DNA of 64,000 nucleotides from Phycisphaera sp. GTDB lineage: Bacteria; Planctomycetota; Phycisphaerae; Phycisphaerales; Phycisphaeraceae. A program made the position numbers and the translations under genes. Shown in pieces: positions 51,086-60,389 of this stretch; within the stretch, counting starts at the first letter, position 1; the number at the start of each line of letters is the position of its first letter. The DNA lies in NCBI GenBank assembly GCA_028285385.1, contig JANQPR010000258.1, forward strand, positions 30,862 through 94,861, in the 5' to 3' direction. Under the pieces are notes generated by a model. The model did no database searches, was not told the origin of the DNA, and worked only from the letters and a program-made list of their open reading frames with translations.

Positions 51086-51823
51086 ATGTTGCCTTTTTCC
51101 CTGGACAAGCTCGCCCACTCGAACCTTTCGGCCCTGCGTGGCCGAGTCCGCGGCGTCTTCGTGACCTTCCACGGAATGGGTGAACCGCCACTGCGAGACG
51201 GACTCGACGAGAACGAGCGGGACTTTGCTCGACACGGGATCCTCTGGCTCTACCCATACTGCGGCCCGTGGTCGTGGATGAACCGGGCCACCGTTGGTTT
51301 CGTCGAAATGCTGCTCGATCACGTCTGGGAGGCGTGTGACCTGTCGGACGACGCACCGCTCATCGTGAACGGGTGCAGCATGGGGGGGTTTGCGGCCTTG
51401 GTCTTTGCACGCGATTCGAAGCGGTCAGTCAGCGCTTGCATTGCCAACTGTCCGGCCACCGACTTGGTGGCGTTGTGCGAAGACCGCATCGACGTGCCGC
51501 GCAGCGTTGCGTTTGCTCATCGCGGTGAACCCGGCGACGTGCATGACTGGATGCGAGAGCACTCGCCATTGCATAAGGTTGAGACGCTGGCCCGAGTGCC
51601 CTACCTGCTCGTGCACGGCGACGCCGATCAGGCCGTGCTCAAGCACCGTCACGGCGACCCGATGGCGGCGGCGTTACGAGACGCGGGGCACGACGTCGAG
51701 TACATCGAGGTGCCCGGCATGCCGCATTGCGGGCCCTTGCCCGACGCGGTGGTGACCCGTATGCATCGATTCGTGCTGGACACGGTCGGCACCGACGTGC
51801 GGGAAAGCGCGGGGCGGTCATGA
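51086..51823 (+). CDS. Alpha/beta hydrolase-fold protein
   Basis: A 245-residue protein starting at ATG 51086. The nucleophile elbow is NGCSMGGF (Ser in G-C-S-M-G, near residue 98), with a catalytic Asp candidate in VHGDADQAV and His in MPHCGP. It resembles the prolyl-oligopeptidase/acetyl-esterase type of hydrolase, without a lid domain or signal peptide. Removal of acyl groups from imported oligosaccharides would fit the operon. Its stop overlaps the next start (ATGA). Confidence 0.8.
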   Translation: MLPFSLDKLAHSNLSALRGRVRGVFVTFHGMGEPPLRDGLDENERDFARHGILWLYPYCGPWSWMNRATVGFVEMLLDHVWEACDLSDDAPLIVNGCSMGGFAALVFARDSKRSVSACIANCPATDLVALCEDRIDVPRSVAFAHRGEPGDVHDWMREHSPLHKVETLARVPYLLVHGDADQAVLKHRHGDPMAAALRDAGHDVEYIEVPGMPHCGPLPDAVVTRMHRFVLDTVGTDVRESAGRS

Positions 51824-52776
51824 AGTCTCGGGCGATCTGGTTTACCGAGCCGCACCGAGCCGAGGTCCGGGAGATCCAAGTACCCGACCCCGGGCCGGAC
51901 GAAGTGACGGTCCGCTGTGTGGCCAACGGGATCTGCATGGGAGAGGTTTCGCTCTTCCGGGACGTGGAAACCGATCGCTGGCCCCTGCCGCGCATTGTCG
52001 GGCACGAAGGCGTTGGGCGGGTAACCAAGGTCGGCCCGGGGGTAACGAGTCACAACGAGGGCGACTGGGTCGTGTGTCGGCAGTGGGCCTGGGACCGGAA
52101 CTACGCGGCGCATGGCCTGCCCGTGCTCGCCGCGCCGCCGAAGGATCCCACGGCGTTCCTGGCCGAGCCGGTCGAGTGTGTCGTGGGTGCGTTGCGGGCG
52201 TACGACCTGACGCCGGGGGACCGTGTGCTGGTTATTGGCGCGGGTTTTATGGGGCAGATCAACGTGCAAGGCCTGGCGCACTGCCCGCTCGCCGAGTTAG
52301 TGGTCGCGGACCTGAAGCCCCCAAACCTCGAACTCGCCGAAAGCTTCGGTGCGACGGAAGTGATCAACTCTGGCACAGATGCCGGTGTCGCGCGTCTCGA
52401 ATCTCTGCGCGAACACCCTTTCGACCTCGTCGTCGAGTGTGCCGGTTCGGCCCCCGCTCTGGCTGTGGCGCAGCGACACATCCGCGTCGGCGGGCGGCTG
52501 GCGATCTTCTCCTGGCACCACGAGCCGAGAACCGTGAGCCTGGGCGACTGGCACGTCAACGGGTACACCGTGTTGAATGCCGGGCCAAACATCTCCCGCG
52601 ACCACAACGTCGACCACCTCGACCGAGCGGTCCGGCTCTTGGAGGCCGGCGTGTTCGGCCTTGGGCCGTTGATCACGCATCGCCACTCCGCAATCGATGT
52701 GCAGCACGCGATGGAGCTGGCCCTGGAACGCCCGGGCGACTATATCAAGGGAGTGCTGATGTTCGACGACCAATGA
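51820..52776 (+). CDS. Zinc-type alcohol dehydrogenase-like MDR protein
   Basis: A 318-residue medium-chain dehydrogenase. The catalytic-site region is altered: the usual GICGSD reads GICMGEVSLF, then GHEGVGRVTKVGPGV is normal. The cofactor loop is VIGAGFMG. No structural-zinc Cys cluster is present, and the protein is short for this family. It probably oxidises a sugar or polyol released by the desulfating enzymes. It overlaps the gene on each side by 4 bases, so its translation is coupled to both. Confidence 0.85.
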   Translation: MKSRAIWFTEPHRAEVREIQVPDPGPDEVTVRCVANGICMGEVSLFRDVETDRWPLPRIVGHEGVGRVTKVGPGVTSHNEGDWVVCRQWAWDRNYAAHGLPVLAAPPKDPTAFLAEPVECVVGALRAYDLTPGDRVLVIGAGFMGQINVQGLAHCPLAELVVADLKPPNLELAESFGATEVINSGTDAGVARLESLREHPFDLVVECAGSAPALAVAQRHIRVGGRLAIFSWHHEPRTVSLGDWHVNGYTVLNAGPNISRDHNVDHLDRAVRLLEAGVFGLGPLITHRHSAIDVQHAMELALERPGDYIKGVLMFDDQ

Positions 52777-54134
52777 CCCGCGAGCACCCGAACATCCTGA
52801 TCCTGATGTCCGACGAACACCGCGCGGACGTCGCTGGTTTTGCCGGCAACCACGTGGTCAAGACGCCAACACTCGATCGGCTCGCCGAGCGTGGCGTGGT
52901 GTTCCGCAACGCCTACGCGCCGTCGCCGATCTGCATGCCGTGTCGGCAGGCGTTGATGTCCGGTCGACTACCTAAATCGATCGGTTGCCTGGGCTTCGGG
53001 GATGACCTGCCACCGGGCTCGATGACGTTCGCCCGGTGGTTTGCGCAGCACGGGTATCGCACGGTCTGCGCCGGCAAGCTGCACCACATGGGGCCCGACC
53101 AGATGCAGGGCTGGACGTCGCGACCTGCCGGTGATCTTGAGGTCTCGGGTCGGTACCTCGAAGTCGACAGCAAAGCCGAAGCGATGTGGCGCTTCAAACG
53201 CCGATACAACAAGTGGTCGTACGCCGAAGAGGTGCGTCGAGCCGGCCCGGGGCTGTCGCCCTACGCGGTCTTCGATCAGCAATGGACCGACACCGCGATT
53301 CACGTGATCGACCAACACTTCGTCGACTCGCTTTACGAGAAAGCGACCCCGGAGCTCCCGATACTGCTGAAGGTGTCGCTGCTCCAGCCGCACTACCCGT
53401 TCTTGGCTCCGCAACAGTTGTTGGACTACTACCTGGACCGCGTCGAGGTGTACGACGAGCCGTCTCCTGATCACCCTGGATTGACGATGGGGCGGCAGGT
53501 CCGACTCGGCGAAGACGTCAGCCACGATGACGCCAGGCGTGCAACGGCGGCGTACTACGCCATGATCGAAACCGTTGATCAGCGGTTCGCACAGGTACTG
53601 CACGCCCTGGAAGCTGCAGGCCAGGACCTGGACGACTGGGTCATCGTCTACCTGTCTGACCACGGGGACATGCTCGGCCAACACGGTGTCTGGGAGAAGA
53701 CACAGTTCTTCGAAGGCAGCGTCCGGGTGCCCTTTCTGATCACGTCGCCCAAGCGTTTTTCTCCTGGGCGCGTGGACCAGAACGTCGGACTTTGCGACCT
53801 TTTCGCGACGTTGTGCCACCTCGCAGGCTTGCCGTGCCCGGACGGCCTGGACAGCCGGTCTCTGTCGCCACTGTTGAGCCGGGAACACACGGACGAGTCC
53901 GTTTGGTCGGGCGACGGCGACGAGGCGGTCAGCCAATACCGCGGCAACCTGATGATTAAACGCGGTGCGTTGAAGTACCTGCTCTTCCCCGGCATCGGCC
54001 CGGAGGTGTTGTTTGATCTGGACGCCGACCCGAGCGAGACGACTGACTTTGCTGATCAACCCGAGTACCGGGACCGCCTGAAGGGCATGCGTAGCCGCGC
54101 CAGAGAGCTCGGCTACGAACCTTACTCGTGCTAG
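52773..54134 (+). CDS. Type I (S1) sulfatase, cytoplasmic
   Basis: A 453-residue arylsulfatase-like enzyme from ATG 52773 (overlap ATGA). The metal-binding start is NILILMSDEHRAD. The formylglycine site is Cys54 in C-M-P-C-R (consensus CxPxR). GKLHHMG holds a conserved Lys/His pair, and YLSDHGDMLGQHG supplies the late Asp/His metal ligands. The absence of a signal peptide implies desulfation inside the cell. A formylglycine-generating enzyme is needed but is not encoded in the window. The likely substrate is a sulfated deoxyhexose or pentose unit. Confidence 0.92.
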   Translation: MTREHPNILILMSDEHRADVAGFAGNHVVKTPTLDRLAERGVVFRNAYAPSPICMPCRQALMSGRLPKSIGCLGFGDDLPPGSMTFARWFAQHGYRTVCAGKLHHMGPDQMQGWTSRPAGDLEVSGRYLEVDSKAEAMWRFKRRYNKWSYAEEVRRAGPGLSPYAVFDQQWTDTAIHVIDQHFVDSLYEKATPELPILLKVSLLQPHYPFLAPQQLLDYYLDRVEVYDEPSPDHPGLTMGRQVRLGEDVSHDDARRATAAYYAMIETVDQRFAQVLHALEAAGQDLDDWVIVYLSDHGDMLGQHGVWEKTQFFEGSVRVPFLITSPKRFSPGRVDQNVGLCDLFATLCHLAGLPCPDGLDSRSLSPLLSREHTDESVWSGDGDEAVSQYRGNLMIKRGALKYLLFPGIGPEVLFDLDADPSETTDFADQPEYRDRLKGMRSRARELGYEPYSC

Positions 54135-54143
54135 GGAGCCACG

Positions 54144-55178
54144 ATGGCCACCAAAATGAGCATCGCCGATCTGGAGCTGCTGGACGTACCGAGCGAGAAC
54201 GCGCAGCGGGTCGCCGTGCTTGACGAGCCGCGCAAGCTGTCTTTGGCATACGCGAACATCCCCGAACCGGGCGACGGCGAAATCCGCGTCAAGATCAAGT
54301 ACGTCGGCGTCTGCGGCAGCGACGTCGAAGCGTATCGCGGCACGCGTCAGCCCGAGTTCCTCTCGCTGCCGGCACGTTTGGGCCATGAAGTGGCGGGCGT
54401 GATCGACAAGGTCGGCCCGAACGTGGTTGGGGTAACGGTAGGCGACCAGGTCACCTGCCGTTATGTCTGGGGCGCGTTCGCGGAATACATCGTCTGCCGG
54501 CCGTTCAACGTGAAGGTGCTGCCTCCGGCTTTCCCGATGAAAGAGACGAGCCTGATCGAGATCCTGCCGGGCGTGATCCACACGGCCGAGTTGGCGAAGA
54601 TCAATCCATCCAAGACCGTGCTCGTGACCGGCCAGGGCGTCAGCGGCCTGGTGCTCACGCAGGTGCTCGCGATGTACAGCCCGAAGGCGTTAGCGGTCAC
54701 CGATCTCAAGGCCGAAAACCTGCGCTTGGCCAGCAAGTACGGCGCGACCCACACGTACCAGATCCCAACCGAGGACACCCCGACGATGGACATCGTCGGC
54801 AAGGACTTCACCGACGGCTTCGACGTCGTCGTGCCCTGCCTGCTCGAAGGCGACGGCATGGTCGACGCCCTCGATTGCTGCGCGACATCGGCCCGGATCG
54901 TGATGTACGGGTGCATCGGCACCTGCCACAAACCCTTCGATTTCTTCAAGATGCACCGCAAGCGTGTCGAGATCTACTCGACCGAGCCGCGCAGCGACAT
55001 CGACATGCGCCGCTTCTTCCAGCAGAGCGTGGAGTGGGTGTTGGACGGCCTGGTCAACACCAGCGAGATGATCACGCACGTCGTCCCATTGAGAGACATC
55101 TCCCGCGCGTTTACCTTGCGTGACGGCGTGTCCGAGGGGTCGATCCACGTCCTCGTGGACTGTGAGGCGGAGGCGTGA
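54144..55178 (+). CDS. Zinc-dependent alcohol dehydrogenase (MDR family)
   Basis: A 344-residue protein with ATG 54144 behind AGGAG. Catalytic zinc ligands are visible: Cys in GVCGSDVEAYRG and His/Glu in LGHEVAGV. The cofactor loop is VTGQGVSG. A structural-zinc Cys cluster is not visible. The neighbours suggest oxidation of a sugar freed by the flanking sulfatases. It is only distantly similar to the MDR at 51.8 kb, so the two probably differ in substrate. Confidence 0.88.
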   Translation: MATKMSIADLELLDVPSENAQRVAVLDEPRKLSLAYANIPEPGDGEIRVKIKYVGVCGSDVEAYRGTRQPEFLSLPARLGHEVAGVIDKVGPNVVGVTVGDQVTCRYVWGAFAEYIVCRPFNVKVLPPAFPMKETSLIEILPGVIHTAELAKINPSKTVLVTGQGVSGLVLTQVLAMYSPKALAVTDLKAENLRLASKYGATHTYQIPTEDTPTMDIVGKDFTDGFDVVVPCLLEGDGMVDALDCCATSARIVMYGCIGTCHKPFDFFKMHRKRVEIYSTEPRSDIDMRRFFQQSVEWVLDGLVNTSEMITHVVPLRDISRAFTLRDGVSEGSIHVLVDCEAEA

Positions 55179-55213
55179 CGGCTTGAACCGACCGATTATC
55201 AATCTCCACGCCC

Positions 55214-56563
55214 ATGCCTGATCGCCCCAACATCCTGATCACGATCGCCGACGACCAGCGCTTCGACACCATTGCGGCGCACGGGAACGCGGCGATCCGC
55301 ACGCCGTGCCTCGACTCGCTGGCGGCGCGCGGCACGAGCTTCCGCCGTGCCCAGATCCCCGGCTCGTCTCACGGCGCCGTGTGTGCTCCGAGCCGCGCGA
55401 TGCTCCACACCGGGCGCGGTCTCTACCGTTGCAGCGACTGCCTCTGCGAAGTCGAGGGGCCGCCCACGCTCGAACGGCGGGCCGATGCGTCCCGGGTGCT
55501 CGCCACGCTGGGCTCGCGGCTCCGTGACGCGGGCTACGACACGTTCGGCGTCGGTAAGTGGCACAACCAGCGCGAGAGCTTTGCGCGTAGCTTCGCCGGT
55601 GGGTCGCGCATCTTCTTCGGGGGGATGTGCCCGCACTTCTGCGTCACGTCGTGTGAGTTCGATGCCAAGCACGGTTGCTCGGAGTCTCGTATGCGGGCGG
55701 GCCACTCGACGGACCAGTTCGCCGAGGCCGCGGTGGCCTACCTGCACCGGCGCAAGAACGACGAGCGGCCGTTCTTCCTGTGCGTCGCCTTCACCGCCCC
55801 TCACGACCCGCGGGAGACGTTTGCCCGTTTCAAGCGGATGTACGAACCCGACCGGCTCGACGTGCCGCCAAACTTCCTGCCGCGGCATCCCTTCGACCTG
55901 GGCAGCAGCGGCGGTCGCGATGAAGCGCTCGCGGAGGCGCCACGAACCGAGGACGACGTGCGGTCCAACCTTGCCGACTATTACGCGATGATTTCCCACC
56001 TCGACGAGGGCATCGGGCGGGTCCACCACGCGCTCGAAGCTGTGGATCAGGTCGAGAACACGATCATTGTCCACACCGCCGATCACGGCCTCGCCGTCGG
56101 TCAGCATGGGTTGATGGGCAAGCAGAACGGCTACGACCACAGCATCCGTGTTCCGCTGCTGGTAGCCGGTCCCGGTTTCGAACACGGCGCCAATGACGAC
56201 CGGCTCTGCTACATGCAGGACCTGTTCCCGACGTTGACAGGGCGGGCCGGGGTCGATCCTGACTCGTCGGATTTTGAAGACCTTCAATCGTCTTCGCCTC
56301 GGTCGTACATCACTTCGGCTTATATGGGCAACATCCGATCGGTTCGTGACCGTACTCACAAGTTGATCACGTACGACTTCAACGGGGTACGCAAGACGAC
56401 CCAGCTCTTCGACACCGTTCACGACCCCTACGAAACGCGCAACCTTGCTGGAAACCACGGGCCCGCGGGCATCATGGCGGGTCTGTCGCGCGCACTGACG
56501 GACCAGATGCAGGCAACGCTCGACCCGTTTGTTGATCAGTTCATTGAGTCAGAAGCAGCCTGA
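55214..56563 (+). CDS. Type I (S1) sulfatase, cytoplasmic
   Basis: A 449-residue sulfatase. NILITIADDQRFD forms the first metal site, and the formylglycine Cys57 is in C-A-P-S-R. VGKWHNQ and the later HTADHGLAVGQHGLMGKQ match family metal and sulfate contacts. It has no signal peptide. Two Cys pairs after the active site (CSDCLC) are not typical. The next sulfatase starts 10 bases after its stop, so the pair is one transcript. Confidence 0.92.
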   Translation: MPDRPNILITIADDQRFDTIAAHGNAAIRTPCLDSLAARGTSFRRAQIPGSSHGAVCAPSRAMLHTGRGLYRCSDCLCEVEGPPTLERRADASRVLATLGSRLRDAGYDTFGVGKWHNQRESFARSFAGGSRIFFGGMCPHFCVTSCEFDAKHGCSESRMRAGHSTDQFAEAAVAYLHRRKNDERPFFLCVAFTAPHDPRETFARFKRMYEPDRLDVPPNFLPRHPFDLGSSGGRDEALAEAPRTEDDVRSNLADYYAMISHLDEGIGRVHHALEAVDQVENTIIVHTADHGLAVGQHGLMGKQNGYDHSIRVPLLVAGPGFEHGANDDRLCYMQDLFPTLTGRAGVDPDSSDFEDLQSSSPRSYITSAYMGNIRSVRDRTHKLITYDFNGVRKTTQLFDTVHDPYETRNLAGNHGPAGIMAGLSRALTDQMQATLDPFVDQFIESEAA

Positions 56564-56573
56564 GACGAGCCGT

Positions 56574-58064
56574 ATGAACATCCTCCAAGTCATCTCGGAC
56601 CAGCACATCGCGGCTTTAATGGGCTGTGAAGGCAGCGACCAAGCCATTACGCCGAACATGGATCGGCTGGCTGCGCAGGGGGTGCGTTTCGCTAACGCGT
56701 ACACGCAAAACCCGATCTGCACCCCGAGCCGGGTGAGCATCCTGTCGGGCCAGTACTGCCACAACCACGGCTACTACGGACTTGGCGGCCACGTGCCCAG
56801 TGCGCTCCCAAGTTTCCTCGGACACTTCCGCGGGGCCGGGTACCGCACGGCGGCAATGGGCAAGCTGCACGTCCCCGAACACCCGGACCACTGGATCCGT
56901 CCGCACTGCGACTACTTCGGCGAATACATGCAGAGCTTCCCGGAGTCGGCCTTCCGGACGCACGCGCGGGCGCTGGGCTACGAGGCGGAAATCGACCACG
57001 AGCGCATCCCAGAGTCGCCGGGTCGGCAGCAGTGGGACGCCCGGCCGTCGCGGCTGACGTTCGAGCAGAGCGTCGAGGGCTTCACCGTGCAGGAGGCGAT
57101 CCGGTTCATGGAGGGCTCCGGTGAGCAGCCGTTCTGCATGCAGGTTTCGTTTTTCCGGCCGCACCAGTGCTACACGCCGGCTGAGCCATTCTGGGACCTC
57201 TATGAGGGGCGAGATGATCTGCCGCCGTTCCTGAACGCCGACGCCTCGCATCGACCGCCTCACTTCCAGAAGATGTACCGCGACTTCAAGAAGATGAAGG
57301 GCGTGTTTCAGCCGGACGACTTCGAGAGCTTCGCGCGACGCCTCTGGCGCGGGTACTTGGCGTGCATCACGCACGTAGATCATGCGTTGGGGCAGCTACT
57401 CGATTACCTGGAGGAATCGGGGAAGGCGGCAGACACCGCCGTTGTTTACCACTCTGACCACGGGGCTTACTCGGGCATGTACGGCATCGGCGAGAAGGCC
57501 CCGGGGATCTGTTCGGAGTCGGTCTGCCGAGTGCCGATGGTCTGGCGGGTCCCAGGTGTGACGCCGACGGCGTCGGTGTGTGATCGCCTGGTGGAGAACA
57601 TCGACTTGGCGCCGACATTCTGTGCCTTGGCAGGCGTCGATCCGATGACCACGACCGATGGGTTCGACTTGAGCCCGTTGCTGCGGGGTGAGGACGTGTC
57701 GCTCCGCGAGGCCGCGGTGACCGAGAACCCCTGGAGCAAATCGCTGCGGTGGGGCCGATGGCGGTTCGTGCATTATCAGCCGGAGATGTTTGACGGCGAC
57801 GACATCGGTGAGTTGTACGATCTCGACGCCGACCCCCACGAAACGCGGAACCTGTACCGCGCCCCCGAGCACCGCGAAACCGTTGAGCGGTCGCGTCGAT
57901 TGCTGCTCGAGTGGCTGATCCGAACGGCGCGCGTTGCGACCGCGTTCACGCACGCGGGCGGCACGCCGGAAGAACAACTCGCCAGCATCGCCGCGGACGG
58001 AAAAGAAGTCAACACCGCGGGGCCTGCCCTGCGCGTGCGGTCCGGAAGCCCGAACTACATCTGA
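56574..58064 (+). CDS. Type I (S1) sulfatase, cytoplasmic
   Basis: A 496-residue sulfatase from ATG 56574; an upstream frame to 56529 overlaps the previous gene and is rejected. The first metal site is NILQVISDQHIAALMG, the formylglycine Cys49 lies in C-T-P-S-R and GKLHVPEHPDHW follows. The late ligand patch is YHSDHGAYSGMYGIGEK. No signal peptide. The three sulfatases of the operon differ in sequence, which suggests different sulfate positions. Confidence 0.92.
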   Translation: MNILQVISDQHIAALMGCEGSDQAITPNMDRLAAQGVRFANAYTQNPICTPSRVSILSGQYCHNHGYYGLGGHVPSALPSFLGHFRGAGYRTAAMGKLHVPEHPDHWIRPHCDYFGEYMQSFPESAFRTHARALGYEAEIDHERIPESPGRQQWDARPSRLTFEQSVEGFTVQEAIRFMEGSGEQPFCMQVSFFRPHQCYTPAEPFWDLYEGRDDLPPFLNADASHRPPHFQKMYRDFKKMKGVFQPDDFESFARRLWRGYLACITHVDHALGQLLDYLEESGKAADTAVVYHSDHGAYSGMYGIGEKAPGICSESVCRVPMVWRVPGVTPTASVCDRLVENIDLAPTFCALAGVDPMTTTDGFDLSPLLRGEDVSLREAAVTENPWSKSLRWGRWRFVHYQPEMFDGDDIGELYDLDADPHETRNLYRAPEHRETVERSRRLLLEWLIRTARVATAFTHAGGTPEEQLASIAADGKEVNTAGPALRVRSGSPNYI

Positions 58065-58085
58065 CGCCCTCAGCCAGGAGCGACC

Positions 58086-60362
58086 GTGTCTTTTGATTGG
58101 ATCCGTAGCCTGTTTGCCATCGGCCTCGTGTTGGCGGCGTTGTCCGGACGTGCGGAGTCCCATGCCGGCTTGCCGCCGGATGCCGAGTACGTCTCGGTGG
58201 ATGCGCGGGGCCATTTGATCCGCCATGGCGAGCGTGTCCGCTTCTGGGGGGTCGTCGGCAAGTTTCCCGGGGTTCATTACGCCGGCAAGGACATCGACCC
58301 GTATCGGGTCAACGAGGCGACGGTTGAACGCTTGAAGTTCCTGGGGTTCAACATGGTGCGCTTCTGGGAAGCGCCGGACCCCGACCAGCCCTATGAGAAG
58401 GGGGACCGCAGCCGCAACGACGTGATCGACCACTTCATCGCGACCTGCTACGAGAACGGGATCCTGATCTGGTGGGCGGGGTTTGGTGGCGCGGTCGGAC
58501 GGGCGTTGCCCGCCGACGCCGGCGTGATCGACGATCCCGAGAGCGCGGCGGCGTGGGCAGACGCGGTTGGCGGCGACGGCTGGCCGTTGGGCAAGAAGTC
58601 GTTCATCTCAAGTTGGGACCCACGCGCGAAGGCCTTGCGGGTCCGTAATCTGACCCGGCTCGCCGACCACGTCAACCGGCACACCGGCCGGCGTTACGCC
58701 GACGAACCCGCCATCGCGGTCTGGGAGTTGGTCAACGAGGACTGGTGGCTGTTCAACATGCAACGCGGCGGCTTCCTCCGGTCGCCGCCGTTCTTTATCG
58801 AGCAGTTGCGTGACCAGTGGAACGGGTTCCTGGATCGCAAGTACGCCAACGATGCAACGCTCAAGGCGGCCTGGGGCAACAACCTGCTCGAGGGAGAGTC
58901 GCTCGCGGAACGGTCGGTTGCGCTGCTGCCTCTCCCCCGCCGCAACGTCGATGACCAGCAGGCGGTCAGCCTCGGGGTTGCGGTCGAGTCTGCGGTGGCC
59001 TCGGCGATCGATCAGGCCATGTTCAACGAACGCCGAGGCTCCGACGTTCTCGAGTTTCTGGTGGAGATGATCCTCGAACAGAAACGCGCCGAGCGCGATG
59101 CACTCAAGCCGCTGGGGCGGAGCCTGTCGCTGTCGCCGATGATCTTCGACACGGGAGTGGGCGGCGACCTGCCCACGCAGATGGTCCACGCGGCGGCCGA
59201 CGCCGTGTCCCACGCGACGTACATCAACGGGACGATGCACCCCGACCCGTCGCACCGCCGTTTCCCGTGGTACAGCGCGCTTGAGGAGCACCCGCGGCTG
59301 TGCTGGGACAAGCCCTGGCTCGAGAACACACGGCAGCCGGGCAAACCGTTCCTAGTGTATGAAAACAACATCATGCAGCCGGCGAAGTATCGCGCCGAGC
59401 ACCCGATCCGGATGGCGACGCTCGGCATGATCAACGATTGGGACGCGGTGGTCTTCCACTACTGGGGGATGCCGCGCGACCCTCGGCTGCCCGAGCCGTT
59501 TACCGCCCCGATTGATCAGGCCACCCCGCACCACCCGACACAGGGGTACCACTTCCAGTTCGACCCGGTGCTGCAGGCCGCGACGACCGCGGCAGGGGGG
59601 ATGTTCACGCGCTTCGTTGCTGAGCCTGTCGCCGAGCCAACCACTTTCGTGTTCGGCCGGCGCAGCATCTTTGCGCCGGCCATGGTCGATTACGGCCCGT
59701 TCTCCGAGCGATTTATGCCGACCGCGTGGCGTTACGGGGCGCGGCTGATGCTGGACCCGACCCGGGAAGACGACGCGATCCTTGGCTCATCCCGACGCCG
59801 CGGTGTGTACGAGCCATCGCCGATTCGCCCGACGGAACAGATCACCATCGATCCTCAAGGCGGTTTCATCCGGATCGATACGCCCGGCGCGGTGAGTTTC
59901 TGTGGTTTCCTCGGTGAAGATACGGCAATTGATTTCGAGCACGGCGTGCGCTTCGATCACGTGTCGGTGGTCAATGATCCCGGCATGGCGTACCCGGTGG
60001 CCGCGGACGAGAAGTACCTTGCGGTCGTGTTGTGGTCGAGGGACGGCCTTGCGCTCACTGAGTCCAAGGAGTTGTCTCTCTTCGCTACCAGCACCGCGTT
60101 CAACGACGGGTTCGAGATCGACGAGAGCAAGGTCACCGCAGAGTGGTTCTGGCCCCGGGGCGCAATCCGCGCTCTGGGTGAACTGCCCGTCCGGCACGCC
60201 CGCGTGGCGGGAACGCTGCAGAGCGAGGCGTTACGAGGCCGGACCTACACCGTTTTGGATTGGCACGGCCGAGTGGTCCGCACCGGGTCCGTCGACGGCG
60301 GCGCTTTCACGCTCGATCCCGTGGACCGTGCGTACGAAGTCCGGTTTAGCCGTGTTCCGTGA
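58086..60362 (+). CDS. Clan GH-A glycoside hydrolase (GH5/GH42-like) with signal peptide
   Basis: A 758-residue protein that starts at GTG 58086 behind AGGAG. A signal peptide covers residues 1-26 (IRSLFAIGLVLAALSGRAES). The (beta/alpha)8 barrel shows the acid/base Glu218 in VWELVNEDWW and the nucleophile Glu426 in FLVYENNIM, as in retaining clan GH-A enzymes. The final ~220 residues are beta-domains. The family could not be fixed between GH5-like and GH42-like groups. It is the only clearly exported enzyme in this operon, so it may cut the polymer before uptake. Confidence 0.78.
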   Translation: MSFDWIRSLFAIGLVLAALSGRAESHAGLPPDAEYVSVDARGHLIRHGERVRFWGVVGKFPGVHYAGKDIDPYRVNEATVERLKFLGFNMVRFWEAPDPDQPYEKGDRSRNDVIDHFIATCYENGILIWWAGFGGAVGRALPADAGVIDDPESAAAWADAVGGDGWPLGKKSFISSWDPRAKALRVRNLTRLADHVNRHTGRRYADEPAIAVWELVNEDWWLFNMQRGGFLRSPPFFIEQLRDQWNGFLDRKYANDATLKAAWGNNLLEGESLAERSVALLPLPRRNVDDQQAVSLGVAVESAVASAIDQAMFNERRGSDVLEFLVEMILEQKRAERDALKPLGRSLSLSPMIFDTGVGGDLPTQMVHAAADAVSHATYINGTMHPDPSHRRFPWYSALEEHPRLCWDKPWLENTRQPGKPFLVYENNIMQPAKYRAEHPIRMATLGMINDWDAVVFHYWGMPRDPRLPEPFTAPIDQATPHHPTQGYHFQFDPVLQAATTAAGGMFTRFVAEPVAEPTTFVFGRRSIFAPAMVDYGPFSERFMPTAWRYGARLMLDPTREDDAILGSSRRRGVYEPSPIRPTEQITIDPQGGFIRIDTPGAVSFCGFLGEDTAIDFEHGVRFDHVSVVNDPGMAYPVAADEKYLAVVLWSRDGLALTESKELSLFATSTAFNDGFEIDESKVTAEWFWPRGAIRALGELPVRHARVAGTLQSEALRGRTYTVLDWHGRVVRTGSVDGGAFTLDPVDRAYEVRFSRVP

Positions 60363-60389
60363 ATCATCACTTGACCTGGAGGATCTCGC

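Noticed and set aside
52968..54581. 537-residue minus-strand open frame
   Set aside because: It is antisense to the first S1 sulfatase and the start of an MDR gene, both with clear motifs. Its composition is that of a high-GC shadow frame.
55199..56458. 419-residue minus-strand open frame
   Set aside because: It is antisense to the second sulfatase, whose CxPxR and metal sites are intact.
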